The translations under genes were made by a program, and so were the position numbers. Below, in pieces: positions 1-8,740 of a DNA stretch of 49,457 nucleotides; the stretch's first letter is position 1, and each line of letters starts with the position of its first letter. The stretch covers positions 1-49,457 of the forward strand of contig JAUNDC010000020.1 of assembly GCA_030526355.1 (NCBI GenBank), read 5' to 3'. Origin of the DNA: Bacillota bacterium. GTDB lineage: Bacteria; Bacillota; Clostridia; Peptostreptococcales; Anaerovoracaceae. A model generated the notes under the pieces. It had not been told where the DNA came from and made no database searches. It saw only the letters and a program-made list of their open reading frames with translations.

Positions 1-4
1 ATTG

Positions 5-39
5 AAAAAGGGCGCCGCCCTAACGGTAAAATACCGTTA
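5..39 (-). terminator. Probable intrinsic terminator downstream of tRNA-Pro
   Basis: Read on the minus strand, the tRNA 3' end is followed by a perfect 8-bp hairpin (arms at 21-28 and 32-39). A compact GGGC-GGC-GCCC hairpin and a run of five T (5-9) follow. The GC stem plus T run is what ends a tRNA transcript. The folding is read by eye and the two hairpins could compete. Confidence 0.5.
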
Positions 40-54
40 ACGCGACAGCCCCTT

Positions 55-131
55 TGGTCGGGATGACAGGATTCGAACCTGCGGCCTTTGCGTCCCGAAC
101 GCAACGCTCTACCAAGCTGAGCCACATCCCG
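55..131 (-). tRNA. tRNA-Pro (anticodon CGG)
   Basis: The minus strand gives a complete 77-nt cloverleaf. The acceptor stem CGGGATG pairs with CATCCCG. The D-arm is GCTC/GAGC, the anticodon stem TTGCG/CGCAA encloses loop TTCGGGA (anticodon CGG, proline), and the T-arm contains GGTTCGAATCC. CCA is encoded at 55-57. It lies just downstream of ribF in the same direction but has its own promoter. A CGG isoacceptor reads CCG codons only, so another tRNA-Pro should exist elsewhere. Confidence 0.97.
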
Positions 132-150
132 CTCTCGCTTTCGTTATAGT

Positions 151-179
151 ATTATACTCTCTATTCCAGCATTTTTCCA
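151..179 (-). promoter_or_regulatory. Promoter of tRNA-Pro
   Basis: On the minus strand a consensus -10 TATAAT (151-156) lies 17 bp from a -35 TGGAAA (174-179). Transcription should start near 144, about 13 nt before the mature tRNA 5' end at 131. Confidence 0.7.
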
Positions 180-206
180 GTACATTTTACAACTTTTTTA
201 CAACTA

Positions 207-1142
207 TTACAGCATGCCGTGCTCTCTATGATACGCCTTGGCCATTATACAGTCGCTCTCTATCTGTCGGCTTAATGCTTCAACACTGTCAAATTTCCTT
301 TCGTCACGTGTCTTTCTTATAAATTCAACTCTGATATTCTTGCCGTAAAGCTCCTTGTCAAAATTAAAAATGTGCGTCTCAACGTTCTTGTGATACGTGC
401 CTATTGTCGGCTTTACTCCCACATTCGTTACGCTTGGATATTTAACCCCGTTATATGTGCAGTATGTGACATATACTCCGTTGGAAGGAGTTGCCATAGT
501 TTCATCTATCATAACATTGGAGGTCGGGAAGCCTATAGTGCGCCCCAGCTTGTTTCCTACAACGACCTCTCCTCCGATGGAATACATTCTTCCCATGAAT
601 CTGGCACATTCCTCCATGCGGCCATCCTCAATAAGCTGTCTGATGTAGGTGCTGCTTACAACAATATCATCTATCATATAAGGCTCCTGAACATGGATTC
701 CGAAACCATGCTTCAGTCCCTCATGCATCAGAACCTCAGGTGTTCCTGCAGCCTTATACCCGAAGGTATAGTTAAAACCACAGTATACCTCTCTGCATCT
801 GAAAGCCTTCACAAGTATCTCTTCTACAAAAGTTTCCGAAGACATTGACAATATCTCCTCGGTGAAAGGGATGTTAAACAGATAGTCTATCCCCAGATTT
901 TCCATGATTTGAGCCTTTTCCTCAGGATAAAGTATGTTCTTCACCGGAGGAAGATTTTTTAATAAAGTCCTTGTATGATTCGAAAAAGTGAACACCGCGC
1001 TCTTCAGACCTTCAGCCTCTGCGTTTTTCACAGTTCTCAAAATAATCTGCTGATGACCCTTGTGTACACCGTCAAAATTCCCAAGTGCCACTACTGTAGG
1101 CTCTATATTGTTGATTTCCTCCAACGAATTAAAAATTATCAT
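207..1142 (-). CDS. ribF: Bifunctional riboflavin kinase / FAD synthetase
   Basis: RibF phosphorylates riboflavin to FMN and adenylylates FMN to FAD in the cytosol. At 311 residues it is the usual bacterial length. The N-terminal nucleotidyltransferase domain (about 1-155) carries GNFDGVHKGH at residues 21-30. The C-terminal flavokinase domain (about 180-305) contains GRTIGFPTSNV and GVYVTY, the ATP/Mg and flavin-binding regions. The ATG at 1142 follows AGAGG at an 8-nt spacing. It is the last protein gene of the rimP-nusA-infB cluster, 14 bp after truB, a common Firmicute arrangement. It would supply cofactor to flavoproteins such as NfnA and NfnB. Confidence 0.96.
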   Translation of the reverse strand: MIIFNSLEEINNIEPTVVALGNFDGVHKGHQQIILRTVKNAEAEGLKSAVFTFSNHTRTLLKNLPPVKNILYPEEKAQIMENLGIDYLFNIPFTEEILSMSSETFVEEILVKAFRCREVYCGFNYTFGYKAAGTPEVLMHEGLKHGFGIHVQEPYMIDDIVVSSTYIRQLIEDGRMEECARFMGRMYSIGGEVVVGNKLGRTIGFPTSNVMIDETMATPSNGVYVTYCTYNGVKYPSVTNVGVKPTIGTYHKNVETHIFNFDKELYGKNIRVEFIRKTRDERKFDSVEALSRQIESDCIMAKAYHREHGML

Positions 1143-1156
1143 TTCTGCCGCCTCTT

Positions 1157-2116
1157 TTATCTTGATACAAGTATTTTATCTGCCTTTAGCAGGTTCTCAG
1201 CTTCGTCTCTGAAGCCTGTTCCCATAAATTCTCCTGTGTCGGTTCTGTAAACCTTATACAGATTATTGTAATTTCTTCCTCGCTTGTTTTTCAGCTCAGG
1301 GTTCTCAACCTTCGGTTTTTCCAGAACCTTTATCTGATGCCACCTGATGCTGTTTCCCATGGCGAAATATTTAGCTCTGTCAGCGTTCATTTCAATTCTG
1401 CCGAAATGCACCAGAGGTCTGTCGACATCGATAACGTGCTTTTCTATATCCTCAAGCTCCATGGTCTTAAGGTCCTCAGGATTCACCCCATCCTCCAGTC
1501 TGAAAACTCCGCTCGCAGTTCTTGTAAGTGCTGACATCGCCGCACCGCAGCCCAGAGCCTCTCCCAGGTCGCTGCATATCGTCCGGATATATGTTCCCTT
1601 GGAGCATGTAACCACAAACGTGACTTCCATCTTCGCCATATCAATTTCTTCTATATCAAGCTGATGTACAGTCACCTTCCTGGCTTTGATCTCAACCTCT
1701 CTGCCTTCTCTGGCGTATTCATACAGCTTCTTTCCGTTAACCCTGACAGCAGAATATTTAGGAGGGTACTGCTGAATTTCTCCGCGAAAAGAGCACAGTA
1801 CCTTTTTTATAGCTTCTTCGGTTATGCCCTCTGTATCTCTCTCCTCGAGAATCTGTCCCCATACATCCTGCGTATCGGTTATAACTCCTAATCTTGCAGT
1901 ACATCTGTAGGTTTTATCATCCAGATCAGTATATTCCATAAGCCTCGTTGCCTGCCCGATATAAACCGGCAGTACTCCGCATGCCATAGGATCCAAGGTT
2001 CCCCCGTGTCCTATTTTTTTGACACCCTTCAGTCTCATTATCCTGCGGCAAACAGCAACACAGTCGTGAGATGTCCAGTTCTGCGGTTTATTCAAAACAA
2101 GAATTCCGTCTTTCAT
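1157..2116 (-). CDS. truB: tRNA pseudouridine(55) synthase
   Basis: TruB isomerises U55 of the T-loop in most tRNAs. The 319-residue protein has the family signature GHGGTLDP at 36-43, with the catalytic aspartate at Asp42. It also has KPQNWTSHD near the N terminus and the KGTYIRT segment of the active site. A PUA-like C-terminal part follows. The start codon directly abuts the nrnA stop (TAA then ATG), with GGAG 6 nt upstream lying inside the end of nrnA, so translation is probably coupled. The C-terminal basic stretch (KNKRGRNYNN) is a plausible RNA contact. Confidence 0.96.
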   Translation of the reverse strand: MKDGILVLNKPQNWTSHDCVAVCRRIMRLKGVKKIGHGGTLDPMACGVLPVYIGQATRLMEYTDLDDKTYRCTARLGVITDTQDVWGQILEERDTEGITEEAIKKVLCSFRGEIQQYPPKYSAVRVNGKKLYEYAREGREVEIKARKVTVHQLDIEEIDMAKMEVTFVVTCSKGTYIRTICSDLGEALGCGAAMSALTRTASGVFRLEDGVNPEDLKTMELEDIEKHVIDVDRPLVHFGRIEMNADRAKYFAMGNSIRWHQIKVLEKPKVENPELKNKRGRNYNNLYKVYRTDTGEFMGTGFRDEAENLLKADKILVSR

Positions 2117-3085
2117 TTATTTCTCCAGATAATTGGTTATTTCTTTCTTAATTAAAGCTATAGCTTCATCGACCGCCATATGCATAGTACATCCTGCTGC
2201 TTTAGCATGACCGCCGCCGCCGAACCTGACTGCGATTTCATCGACACGCCCCCAGTATTTGGCACGCATGCTGACCTTCACGGCATCATCCTTTTCCTTG
2301 ATAAATGCAGCTATCTCAATGCCCTCTATATCTCTGAGCGTATCAATAGCAGTTTCTGCATCCTCCAGCATTGCACCGACCTTTTCCAGCATTGCACTGT
2401 CAACATAGGAAACAGCCGCACGCCCTTCTGAGAAAATCTCCATTCTGTCAACAATCATGCTCTCAAGGCGTACTCTGGCTAAGCTTCTGTTCTGATACAG
2501 CGCCACCATTATACCCATATGGTCAATGCCCTTTTTAAGCAGCTCAGCGGCTATGATGTGTGTATCGGAAGTTGTATTTGAATATTGGAAATTCCCTGTA
2601 TCTGTACTTATTCCAACATACAGTGATGACCCTACACAGCTGTCTATTTCCGCACCCATAGCAAGCAGAAGCTTGTAGATAATCTGTGCAGTTGCTGCTT
2701 CGTCGCCGTCAATATAGTAATAATCACCAAAGCTTCCTGAAGTCACATGATGATCTATACAGAGCTTCAGTCTGCCCGAATTGAATATATCCACCCTGCC
2801 CGGAAATCTTTTTTCCTCGCTGCAGTCAACGCAGACACAGATATCCGGCTCATCTATGCAGCTCTGATCCTGTGTGCAGAACTCCGTATCCATAAATTTC
2901 AGGTACTCCGGTACATCCTCTTCCAGCAGAACCCATGCATTAATCCCATTATTTCTCAAAACCCGGCACAAGGCTGCACTTGAGCCCAGAGCATCTCCAT
3001 CAGGATTAATATGCGGAAAGATAAGAACACTTTCTGCATTCTGCAGCAGGTGACCTGCTTTTTCAAGTGACACGTTATTTATCAT
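2117..3085 (-). CDS. nrnA: Bifunctional oligoribonuclease / PAP phosphatase (DHH-DHHA1 family)
   Basis: NrnA-type enzymes degrade nano-RNAs and dephosphorylate 3'-phosphoadenosine 5'-phosphate. The DHH motifs are present: HINPDGDALGS (His25, Asp29, Asp31), the DHH triad at 111-113, and GISTDTGNFQYS. The C-terminal DHHA1 glycine motif GGGGHAKAAG is near 285. I chose the ATG at 3085 (322 residues) because AAGGA precedes it at a suitable distance; a TTG six codons upstream has no usable ribosome site. It lies between rbfA and truB, where it is commonly found in Firmicutes. Confidence 0.93.
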   Translation of the reverse strand: MINNVSLEKAGHLLQNAESVLIFPHINPDGDALGSSAALCRVLRNNGINAWVLLEEDVPEYLKFMDTEFCTQDQSCIDEPDICVCVDCSEEKRFPGRVDIFNSGRLKLCIDHHVTSGSFGDYYYIDGDEAATAQIIYKLLLAMGAEIDSCVGSSLYVGISTDTGNFQYSNTTSDTHIIAAELLKKGIDHMGIMVALYQNRSLARVRLESMIVDRMEIFSEGRAAVSYVDSAMLEKVGAMLEDAETAIDTLRDIEGIEIAAFIKEKDDAVKVSMRAKYWGRVDEIAVRFGGGGHAKAAGCTMHMAVDEAIALIKKEITNYLEK

Positions 3086-3108
3086 ATGCAATATCCTTAT
3101 CAAGCCCT

Positions 3109-3507
3109 CTATTCTTCGGCTTCATCTTCATCATCGTGCTTAATATCCAGTCCATCAATTATTTTTGAAATATGTCTGCCGTATTCCATTGACCTGTCTA
3201 TCTTGAAAATAAGATCAGGAACATGGCGCAGCTTGACTTGCCGGCCTATTTCCTTGCGTATAAATCCCCTGGCACTTTTCATTGCCTCAAGAGTTTCTTC
3301 CTGCTGCAGCTGTGCCTTTTCCTCATCAGGATCAAGGCCAAGCACCGAAAGATATACAGTCGCATAGCTTCCGTCGCTTGTTACCTCTACAGCAGTAACG
3401 CTTATCATTGCAGACAGTCTCGGATCCTTCAGTTCACGGAGAAGAAGCTCACTTATTATTTTCCTGATTTCTTCTCCAAGTCTTCCTTGTCTGTGTCCTT
3501 TGCCCAT
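3109..3507 (-). CDS. rbfA: 30S ribosome-binding factor A
   Basis: RbfA is a single KH-like domain protein that binds immature 30S subunits and helps 16S rRNA 5'-end processing. At 132 residues it is normal. The N terminus has RLGEEIRKIISELLLRELKD and the core has YATVYLSVLG, both typical. The C-terminal tail is acidic (DDEDEAEE). It follows infB by 11 bp, the standard infB-rbfA order. Confidence 0.94.
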   Translation of the reverse strand: MGKGHRQGRLGEEIRKIISELLLRELKDPRLSAMISVTAVEVTSDGSYATVYLSVLGLDPDEEKAQLQQEETLEAMKSARGFIRKEIGRQVKLRHVPDLIFKIDRSMEYGRHISKIIDGLDIKHDDEDEAEE

Positions 3508-3518
3508 ACAGTATTATC

Positions 3519-6383
3519 CTACTTTCTTTCTATTTCTTCCATAGTGAAGCACTCAATAACATCGCCTTCCTTGATATCGTTATAGTTTTCGATACCTATT
3601 CCGCATTCATATCCCTGAGCGACTTCCTTTGCATCGTCCTTGAATCTCTTCAGCGATGCAATCTTACCCTCGTGGATTACGATTCCGTCTCTTACAAGAC
3701 GAATCTGCTCATTTCTGACAACCTTACCGTCTGTTACATATGCTCCACCTACGATACCTACACCAGGTACCTTGAATGTATTTCTTATTTCTACTGTTCC
3801 CAGAACCACTTCCTTGAATTCAGGATCCAGCATACCCTTCATAGCATTTTCCACATCATCTATGATGTCATAGATTACCCTGTAAGTTCTGATCTGTATA
3901 CCTTCACGCTCGGCGATGGCACTTACTGCTGCACTAGGTCTTACATTGAAGCCGATGATAATGGAACCTGAAGTTCCTGCCAGCATGATATCTGATTCGT
4001 TTACAGTACCTACACCAGTATGAACGATTTTAACCCTTACTTCATCATTTGAAAGCTTTTCGAGTGATGATACGATAGCACCAACAGAGCCCTGAACATC
4101 TCCCTTGATAATAAGGTTCAGTTCCTTTACTTCACCTTCCTGTATTTGGCTGAAGAGTTCTTCCAGAGTAGTGCTTGAATTTCTCGCCAGAACTTCTTCT
4201 CTCTGTTTTTCGGCTCTCTTTTCTGCAATTTCTCTTGCCAGTCTGTCATCCTTAACGGCATTGAATACATCGCCTGCATGAGGAACATCAGTAAGACCCA
4301 GAATTTCAACAGCTGTTGCCGGTCCTGCCAGTCTCAGCTTCTCACCCTTATGGTTTGTCATCAATCTGATTTTACCTGAGCATGTTCCTGCTACTACACT
4401 CATGCCTGCCTTGAGAGTTCCGTTAAGCACCAGCAGACTTGCCACAGGACCCTTCGCCTTGTCAAGACGTGCTTCGAGAACAGTTCCCAGAGCCAGTCTG
4501 TCAGGGTTTGCCTTAAGCTCCAGAACCTCTGCCTGAAGCAGGATCATTTCGAGAAGGTTTACGATACCTTCGCCTGTCTTGGCGGAAACAGGTACGCTTA
4601 TAACATCTCCTCCCCAGTCCTCTACGAGAACTCCGTTATTTGCAAGGTCAGCCTTAACCACCTCAGGATTTGCTCCCGGTTTATCCATCTTGTTGATGGC
4701 TACTATGATTGGAACACCTGCTGCCTTGGCATGACTTATAGATTCAATAGTCTGAGGCTTAACGCTGTCATCAGCTGCTACTACAAGTACTGCGATATCA
4801 GTTGAATGTGCACCTCTGGCTCTCATAGCGGTAAACGCTTCATGTCCCGGTGTATCCAGGAACACTATTTTCTGGCCATTTATTTCTACCTCGGAAGCAC
4901 CAATATGCTGCGTAATTCCACCTGATTCTGATGCAGTGACATTTGTCTTTCTGATAGCATCCAGCAGCGATGTTTTACCATGGTCAACGTGACCCATTAC
5001 AGTAATAATCGGTGCTCTAGGCTTCAGATCTTCTTCCTTGTCTTCGAACTGTTCGATTCCTTCTTCTTCAATCTCTTCCTGAACCTTGCCTATTGCAACC
5101 TGTATTCCCATTTCTTCGGCAAGCAGAACAACCGTATCTTCATCCAGATTCTGATTAACATTTGCCATTACGCCCATTTTCATCAGAGTCATTATTATCT
5201 TTGATACAGTGGTCTTCGTCTGTTCAGCAAATCCGGCAACTGTGATAGGAACATTGATAAGAACTGTTCCGCTTGGAAGTTCAACAGTTTCCACCTCAGG
5301 CTCTGCTGCCGGCTTCTGTTTATTGTGCTTTTTGTTTCTTACCTGTTTCTCGAGAGATTTAGGCTGTGTCTTAGAGCCCTTCTTGCCGCCTCTTTCAAGC
5401 TTTGCAAACTTATCGTGCTCCTTATCCTTATCTTTATTCTTCTTTTCGCTTCTGTGTGATGCAGGCTTTGATGCAACTACTTCACTTATGGAATCATCTC
5501 TTCTGGCAGCCGGCTTTGAGCCTCTCTCATTTCTGTCACCGCGATCATTTCTGTCATTTCTTCTTTCTGATGACTTTCTGTCTGACTGCTTCCTATCAGA
5601 CGTTCTTTTATCTGAGCCGCGTCTGTCAGATGTTCTCTTTCTGTCATCACGGCTGTCTTTGTTTTCCTTTTCAGCCGCTTTACGCTCTTCATTTCTTCTA
5701 GCGCGTCTTTCAGCAGCCTCTGCTTCTTCACGTCTTACATCTTCAGCCCTTTTAATTACCTTAAGACCGCTTCTTCTTTTTGGAGGTTCTGTTTTCTGTT
5801 GTTCTTTTTTTCTGCTATCTTCCATTCTCACTTCTTCTTTTCTCTCCGGAGCTGCAGCTTCCTCCTGCGCCTTCTCAATCACCTTATCTTCCTGCTGTGC
5901 CCCAACGATGCTCTGTACATTTTCCGGCTTAGCAGCAGCCTCTTTTTCTGCGCTTTCCTTCGCAATTCTTTCCTCCAGCATTGTCTTCGACACTACCGGC
6001 TTGCCTTCAGGAGGCTTCGGTCTTCCTTCAATCTCTTTGGAAATAACCGGTTTTCCTGCAGGAGGTTTGGCAGCAGGCTTTGCAGCAGCTTTTGCAGCTG
6101 TCTTACTGCTTTTCTTGACTTCAGGAAGCTTGATATTCGCTGCCTTTACAGTAACCTTAGGCCCATCCTCTTTCTTCTCGTTTTCAGACTTTTTTGCCTT
6201 GGCTCTTACCACCTTTGTTTCAGTGTGCGTGCCACTCCTTAATATTGTATTTTTTACTGCAGTTGCATCTATATCCGCCATTTCATCACTCGTACTGGAT
6301 ACGTCTATTCCCATAGCCTTGGCTTTTTCCAGAACTGCATCACCGCTAAGATTCAGTTCTGCCGCCAGCTCTTTTATTTTCAT
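3519..6383 (-). CDS. infB: Translation initiation factor IF-2
   Basis: IF-2 is the GTPase that places initiator fMet-tRNA on the 30S subunit and promotes subunit joining. At 954 residues it is a long form. A short IF2_N domain (about 1-50) is followed by a roughly 300-residue charged, low-complexity linker. This linker is Ala/Lys/Pro-rich to about 135 and Arg/Asp/Ser/Lys-rich at about 220-350. A second IF2_N-like domain covers about 368-432. The G domain starts with GHVDHGKT (464-471), followed by DTPGHE and NKMD, then domains II-IV with the fMet-tRNA-binding C terminus. The ATG at 6383 follows AAGGAGG. It overlaps nothing and sits 15 bp after ylxQ. Confidence 0.98.
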   Translation of the reverse strand: MKIKELAAELNLSGDAVLEKAKAMGIDVSSTSDEMADIDATAVKNTILRSGTHTETKVVRAKAKKSENEKKEDGPKVTVKAANIKLPEVKKSSKTAAKAAAKPAAKPPAGKPVISKEIEGRPKPPEGKPVVSKTMLEERIAKESAEKEAAAKPENVQSIVGAQQEDKVIEKAQEEAAAPERKEEVRMEDSRKKEQQKTEPPKRRSGLKVIKRAEDVRREEAEAAERRARRNEERKAAEKENKDSRDDRKRTSDRRGSDKRTSDRKQSDRKSSERRNDRNDRGDRNERGSKPAARRDDSISEVVASKPASHRSEKKNKDKDKEHDKFAKLERGGKKGSKTQPKSLEKQVRNKKHNKQKPAAEPEVETVELPSGTVLINVPITVAGFAEQTKTTVSKIIMTLMKMGVMANVNQNLDEDTVVLLAEEMGIQVAIGKVQEEIEEEGIEQFEDKEEDLKPRAPIITVMGHVDHGKTSLLDAIRKTNVTASESGGITQHIGASEVEINGQKIVFLDTPGHEAFTAMRARGAHSTDIAVLVVAADDSVKPQTIESISHAKAAGVPIIVAINKMDKPGANPEVVKADLANNGVLVEDWGGDVISVPVSAKTGEGIVNLLEMILLQAEVLELKANPDRLALGTVLEARLDKAKGPVASLLVLNGTLKAGMSVVAGTCSGKIRLMTNHKGEKLRLAGPATAVEILGLTDVPHAGDVFNAVKDDRLAREIAEKRAEKQREEVLARNSSTTLEELFSQIQEGEVKELNLIIKGDVQGSVGAIVSSLEKLSNDEVRVKIVHTGVGTVNESDIMLAGTSGSIIIGFNVRPSAAVSAIAEREGIQIRTYRVIYDIIDDVENAMKGMLDPEFKEVVLGTVEIRNTFKVPGVGIVGGAYVTDGKVVRNEQIRLVRDGIVIHEGKIASLKRFKDDAKEVAQGYECGIGIENYNDIKEGDVIECFTMEEIERK

Positions 6384-6398
6384 ACACGATTCCTCCTT

Positions 6399-6710
6399 TT
6401 ATACTGTTTCCCGATCTATCTCATTCAAAATAACTTTCGCAAAATTATCATCGCATACCCCGAACACACTTCTGCCTGTATAACCAGCCGCATGTGACAG
6501 TTCTTCACTGTTTCCATACTTTACATACCTGACATCATGCTTTCGGATTTCTTTCATTATTTTTTTCTCACCGTTTTCGGAAATATCTTCTGTGACTATC
6601 ATCAGCTTTACCTTGCCTTTGTTCATTGCAAAGGTGCACGTGTTGACTCCGGCAACCAGGTTTCCTGACTTTCTGGCAAATCCGAGATAGCTTGTTATTT
6701 TATTTTTCAT
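6399..6710 (-). CDS. ylxQ: YlxQ-like ribosomal L7Ae-family RNA-binding protein
   Basis: A 103-residue protein of the L7Ae/L30e/S12e/Gadd45 fold, which binds kink-turn RNA. The start MKNKITSYLGFARKSGNL is typical of the YlxQ group encoded between nusA and infB. The ATG at 6710 lies inside the end of ylxR (11-bp overlap), implying translational coupling. The frame is open further upstream, but that part overlaps ylxR and does not resemble the family. The cellular role is not well defined; the location suggests a ribosome or RNA function. Confidence 0.88.
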   Translation of the reverse strand: MKNKITSYLGFARKSGNLVAGVNTCTFAMNKGKVKLMIVTEDISENGEKKIMKEIRKHDVRYVKYGNSEELSHAAGYTGRSVFGVCDDNFAKVILNEIDRETV

Positions 6711-6969
6711 ACTGTGCCAACTCCTGGAAGATACTGTCCAGCTTTTCCTGCGGAATTTCTGCATCAAAGCTTCTCTGCAGAGCCCGTTTTTTTCTGGCTT
6801 TTTCAATACATTCACTGTCGGGACAGAGGTAAATGCCTCTTCCCTTCGCTTTACCTCCCGGATCCACGGTGATTTCACCCTCATAACAGGTTATCCTTAT
6901 CATGCTGTTCTTTGGCTTTGATTCCATACATCCGGCACATCTGCGCATAGGGGTTTTTTTATTCTTCAA
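6700..6969 (-). CDS. ylxR: YlxR (DUF448) RNA-binding protein
   Basis: The product has the DUF448 signature: PMRRCAGCMESKPKNSMIR near the N terminus, then KAKGRGIYLCPDSECIEKA. This is a small RNA- or nucleoid-associated protein always found in the nusA-infB operon. I place the start at a TTG at 6969 (89 residues). It is preceded by AGGGG at 8 nt and gives the usual family length. The reading frame is open upstream inside nusA, and a downstream ATG at 6948 lacks a ribosome site. It overlaps the nusA 3' end by 11 bp and ylxQ by 11 bp. Confidence 0.87.
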   Translation of the reverse strand: MKNKKTPMRRCAGCMESKPKNSMIRITCYEGEITVDPGGKAKGRGIYLCPDSECIEKARKKRALQRSFDAEIPQEKLDSIFQELAQYEK

Positions 6970-8083
6970 TTCTATCGCCCCTGTCTTCATCGATGTACTC
7001 CACATCATCCTCGTATTCATCGAAATCCTCGTCATCAATGTCCTCGTCAGCGAAATACTGTGAATGGCTCTTAATGTCAATTTTCCATCCGCACAGTCTT
7101 GCAGCAAGCCTTACGTTCTGACCCTCCTTGCCGATTGCCAGAGAAAGCTGATAATCAGGAACAACTACGGTTGCCGCTTTTTCGTCCTCATCCACTATGA
7201 CCTCTTCAACTTTTGCAGGGCTGAGTACGTTTTTGATCAGAACTGCCGGATCTTCATCCCATGTAGTAATATCTATCTTCTCTCCAAACAGCTCATCTAC
7301 TATATTCTTGACTCTCGAACCGCTTGTTCCCACACATGCGCCTACAGGATCAACGTTTTCATCCTCTGTATATACAGCAATCTTGGTTCTTGAGCCGGCT
7401 TCTCTTGCTATGCTCTTGATAACGACTGTTCCGTCTTCGATTTCCGGAACCTCCAGTTCAAAAAGCCTTTCAACGAATCCAGGATGCGTCCTTGAAAGGA
7501 AAATCTGAGGACCCTTGGTGCTTTTTCTCACATCCATAATGTATGCTTTGATTCTGTCGTTTACTCTGTACTTTTCACCACGTGCTCTTTCTCCGGCAAC
7601 AAGTATGCCCTCGGTATTGCCCATGTTTACGAATATTGTATCGTTGCTGATTCTCTGAACAACACCTGTAATAAGCTCTCCCTGTCTGTCTATATAGCTG
7701 TCAAAGATCATGCCTCTTTCTGCTTCGCGGATTCTCTGAACAACAACCTGCTTGGCAGTCTGAGCTGCTATTCTGCCGAAATCCTTAGGCGTAACACGAT
7801 ATTCCACAGCATCTCCGACCTGATATCTCGGGTCAATTTCAAGTGCATCCTCCAGAGATATCTCTGTAAATTCGTCCTCAACCTCTTCTACCACGTCTCT
7901 TCTCATAAGCACATCAACATCCCCTGTTTCTCTGTCGATGCTTACACGTACATTCTGTGACGTCCCGTAATTCTTTTTATATGCTGAAACCAGAGCAGAT
8001 TCTATCGCTTCAATAAGAACCTCCTTTGATATTCCTTTCTCCTTTACCAGCTCATTAATGGCTATCATAAATTCATTGTTCAT
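6959..8083 (-). CDS. nusA: Transcription termination/antitermination factor NusA
   Basis: NusA binds RNA polymerase and nascent RNA and modulates pausing, termination and antitermination. The 374 residues comprise the NusA N-terminal domain (about 1-125, with GISKEVLIEAIESALVSAYK), an S1 domain (about 130-200, around VQRISNDTIFVNMG), and KH1/KH2 domains (about 205-340, with DPVGACVGTSGSRVKNI and LAIGKEGQNVRLAA). A strongly acidic tail (about 345-374, DEDIDDEDFDEYEDD) ends the protein. The tail is short, as in Firmicutes, without the proteobacterial AR repeats. The ATG at 8083 follows GGAGGAG. Confidence 0.98.
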   Translation of the reverse strand: MNNEFMIAINELVKEKGISKEVLIEAIESALVSAYKKNYGTSQNVRVSIDRETGDVDVLMRRDVVEEVEDEFTEISLEDALEIDPRYQVGDAVEYRVTPKDFGRIAAQTAKQVVVQRIREAERGMIFDSYIDRQGELITGVVQRISNDTIFVNMGNTEGILVAGERARGEKYRVNDRIKAYIMDVRKSTKGPQIFLSRTHPGFVERLFELEVPEIEDGTVVIKSIAREAGSRTKIAVYTEDENVDPVGACVGTSGSRVKNIVDELFGEKIDITTWDEDPAVLIKNVLSPAKVEEVIVDEDEKAATVVVPDYQLSLAIGKEGQNVRLAARLCGWKIDIKSHSQYFADEDIDDEDFDEYEDDVEYIDEDRGDRIEE

Positions 8084-8103
8084 TTTTACAATCTCCTCCT
8101 GTT

Positions 8104-8583
8104 CTAAAAAATGACTGCCAGCTTCGCCTTAGCTATTTCAGACAGCTGCAGTTCCCACTCTCTGCCGTCATGGTCTGCAACAGTAATGATTTCTCCTGAA
8201 ATACCTTTTAATATTCCCTGAATATTCTTTGTTCCGTCTTTTCCTTTGTAAAGTCTTATCTCCACTTCACTTCCTGTGTACCGCTGATAATGTTCCGGCT
8301 TCAGAAGCGGACGATCCATACCTGGTGAAGATACCTCCAGATAATAATTCTGCTCAATCGGGTCAGCTTCATCCAGCTTCTCACTGAGATACCTGCTGAC
8401 CTTTTCACAGTCCTCCGTACCTATATACTCGTTCTCGCCACACGACGGTTTATCGATATATACTCTCAAAAACCAGTCTCTGCCTTCCTTTACAAACTCA
8501 GTATTGTAAAGCTCATAGCCTTCCTGCTGCAGATAGTCCTCCAGCATTTCCTCTACGATTTCCGTAATCTTTTTCTTTGCCAT
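8104..8583 (-). CDS. rimP: Ribosome maturation factor RimP
   Basis: RimP helps assemble the 30S subunit near the central pseudoknot. The segment YYLEVSSPGMDRPLLKPEHY is the family hallmark, and the C-terminal half forms the Sm-like domain. The ATG at 8583 (159 residues) follows AGAGGA at 5 nt. An in-frame ATG seven codons upstream has no ribosome site. It is the first gene behind the promoter at 8699-8727, so its leader can set expression of the whole rimP-nusA-infB unit. Confidence 0.94.
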   Translation of the reverse strand: MAKKKITEIVEEMLEDYLQQEGYELYNTEFVKEGRDWFLRVYIDKPSCGENEYIGTEDCEKVSRYLSEKLDEADPIEQNYYLEVSSPGMDRPLLKPEHYQRYTGSEVEIRLYKGKDGTKNIQGILKGISGEIITVADHDGREWELQLSEIAKAKLAVIF

Positions 8584-8646
8584 AAAAATCCTCTTCAAAT
8601 TCAAAAGATGCTCCGGCCGGCTGTCTGCTGCCGGATAACATAATGA

Positions 8647-8670
8647 AAGAGTGGGCTTTCACCCACTCTT
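8647..8670 (-). promoter_or_regulatory. Hairpin in the rimP-nusA leader
   Basis: A perfect 9-bp inverted repeat (AAGAGTGGG / CCCACTCTT) with a 6-nt loop lies about 22-45 nt into the predicted rimP transcript. No T run follows it on the minus strand, so it does not look like a simple terminator. It could be a leader structure controlling the nusA operon or an RNA stabiliser. Confidence 0.45.
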
Positions 8671-8698
8671 GCTAAATCGATAAGTTTTAACAGAATTT

Positions 8699-8727
8699 AT
8701 TATAGCACACATTTCAACCCGGTGCAA
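8699..8727 (-). promoter_or_regulatory. Promoter of the rimP-nusA-infB operon
   Basis: On the minus strand a consensus -10 TATAAT (8699-8704), preceded by TGC to give an extended -10, lies 17 bp from -35 TTGCAC (8722-8727). It sits just downstream of the polC stop codon, about 115 nt before rimP. Confidence 0.75.
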
Positions 8728-8740
8728 GGATATAATTTTA

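Noticed and set aside
5209..6483. A 424-codon plus-strand open frame opposite infB
   Set aside because: It is rich in Ser, Leu and Phe, the reverse reading of the Lys/Arg/Glu-rich IF-2 linker. It has no recognisable domain or ribosome site, so it is an antisense artefact.
8647..8670. Terminator of polC
   Set aside because: The hairpin lies downstream of the rimP promoter and has no T run on the minus strand, so I treat it as a leader element.
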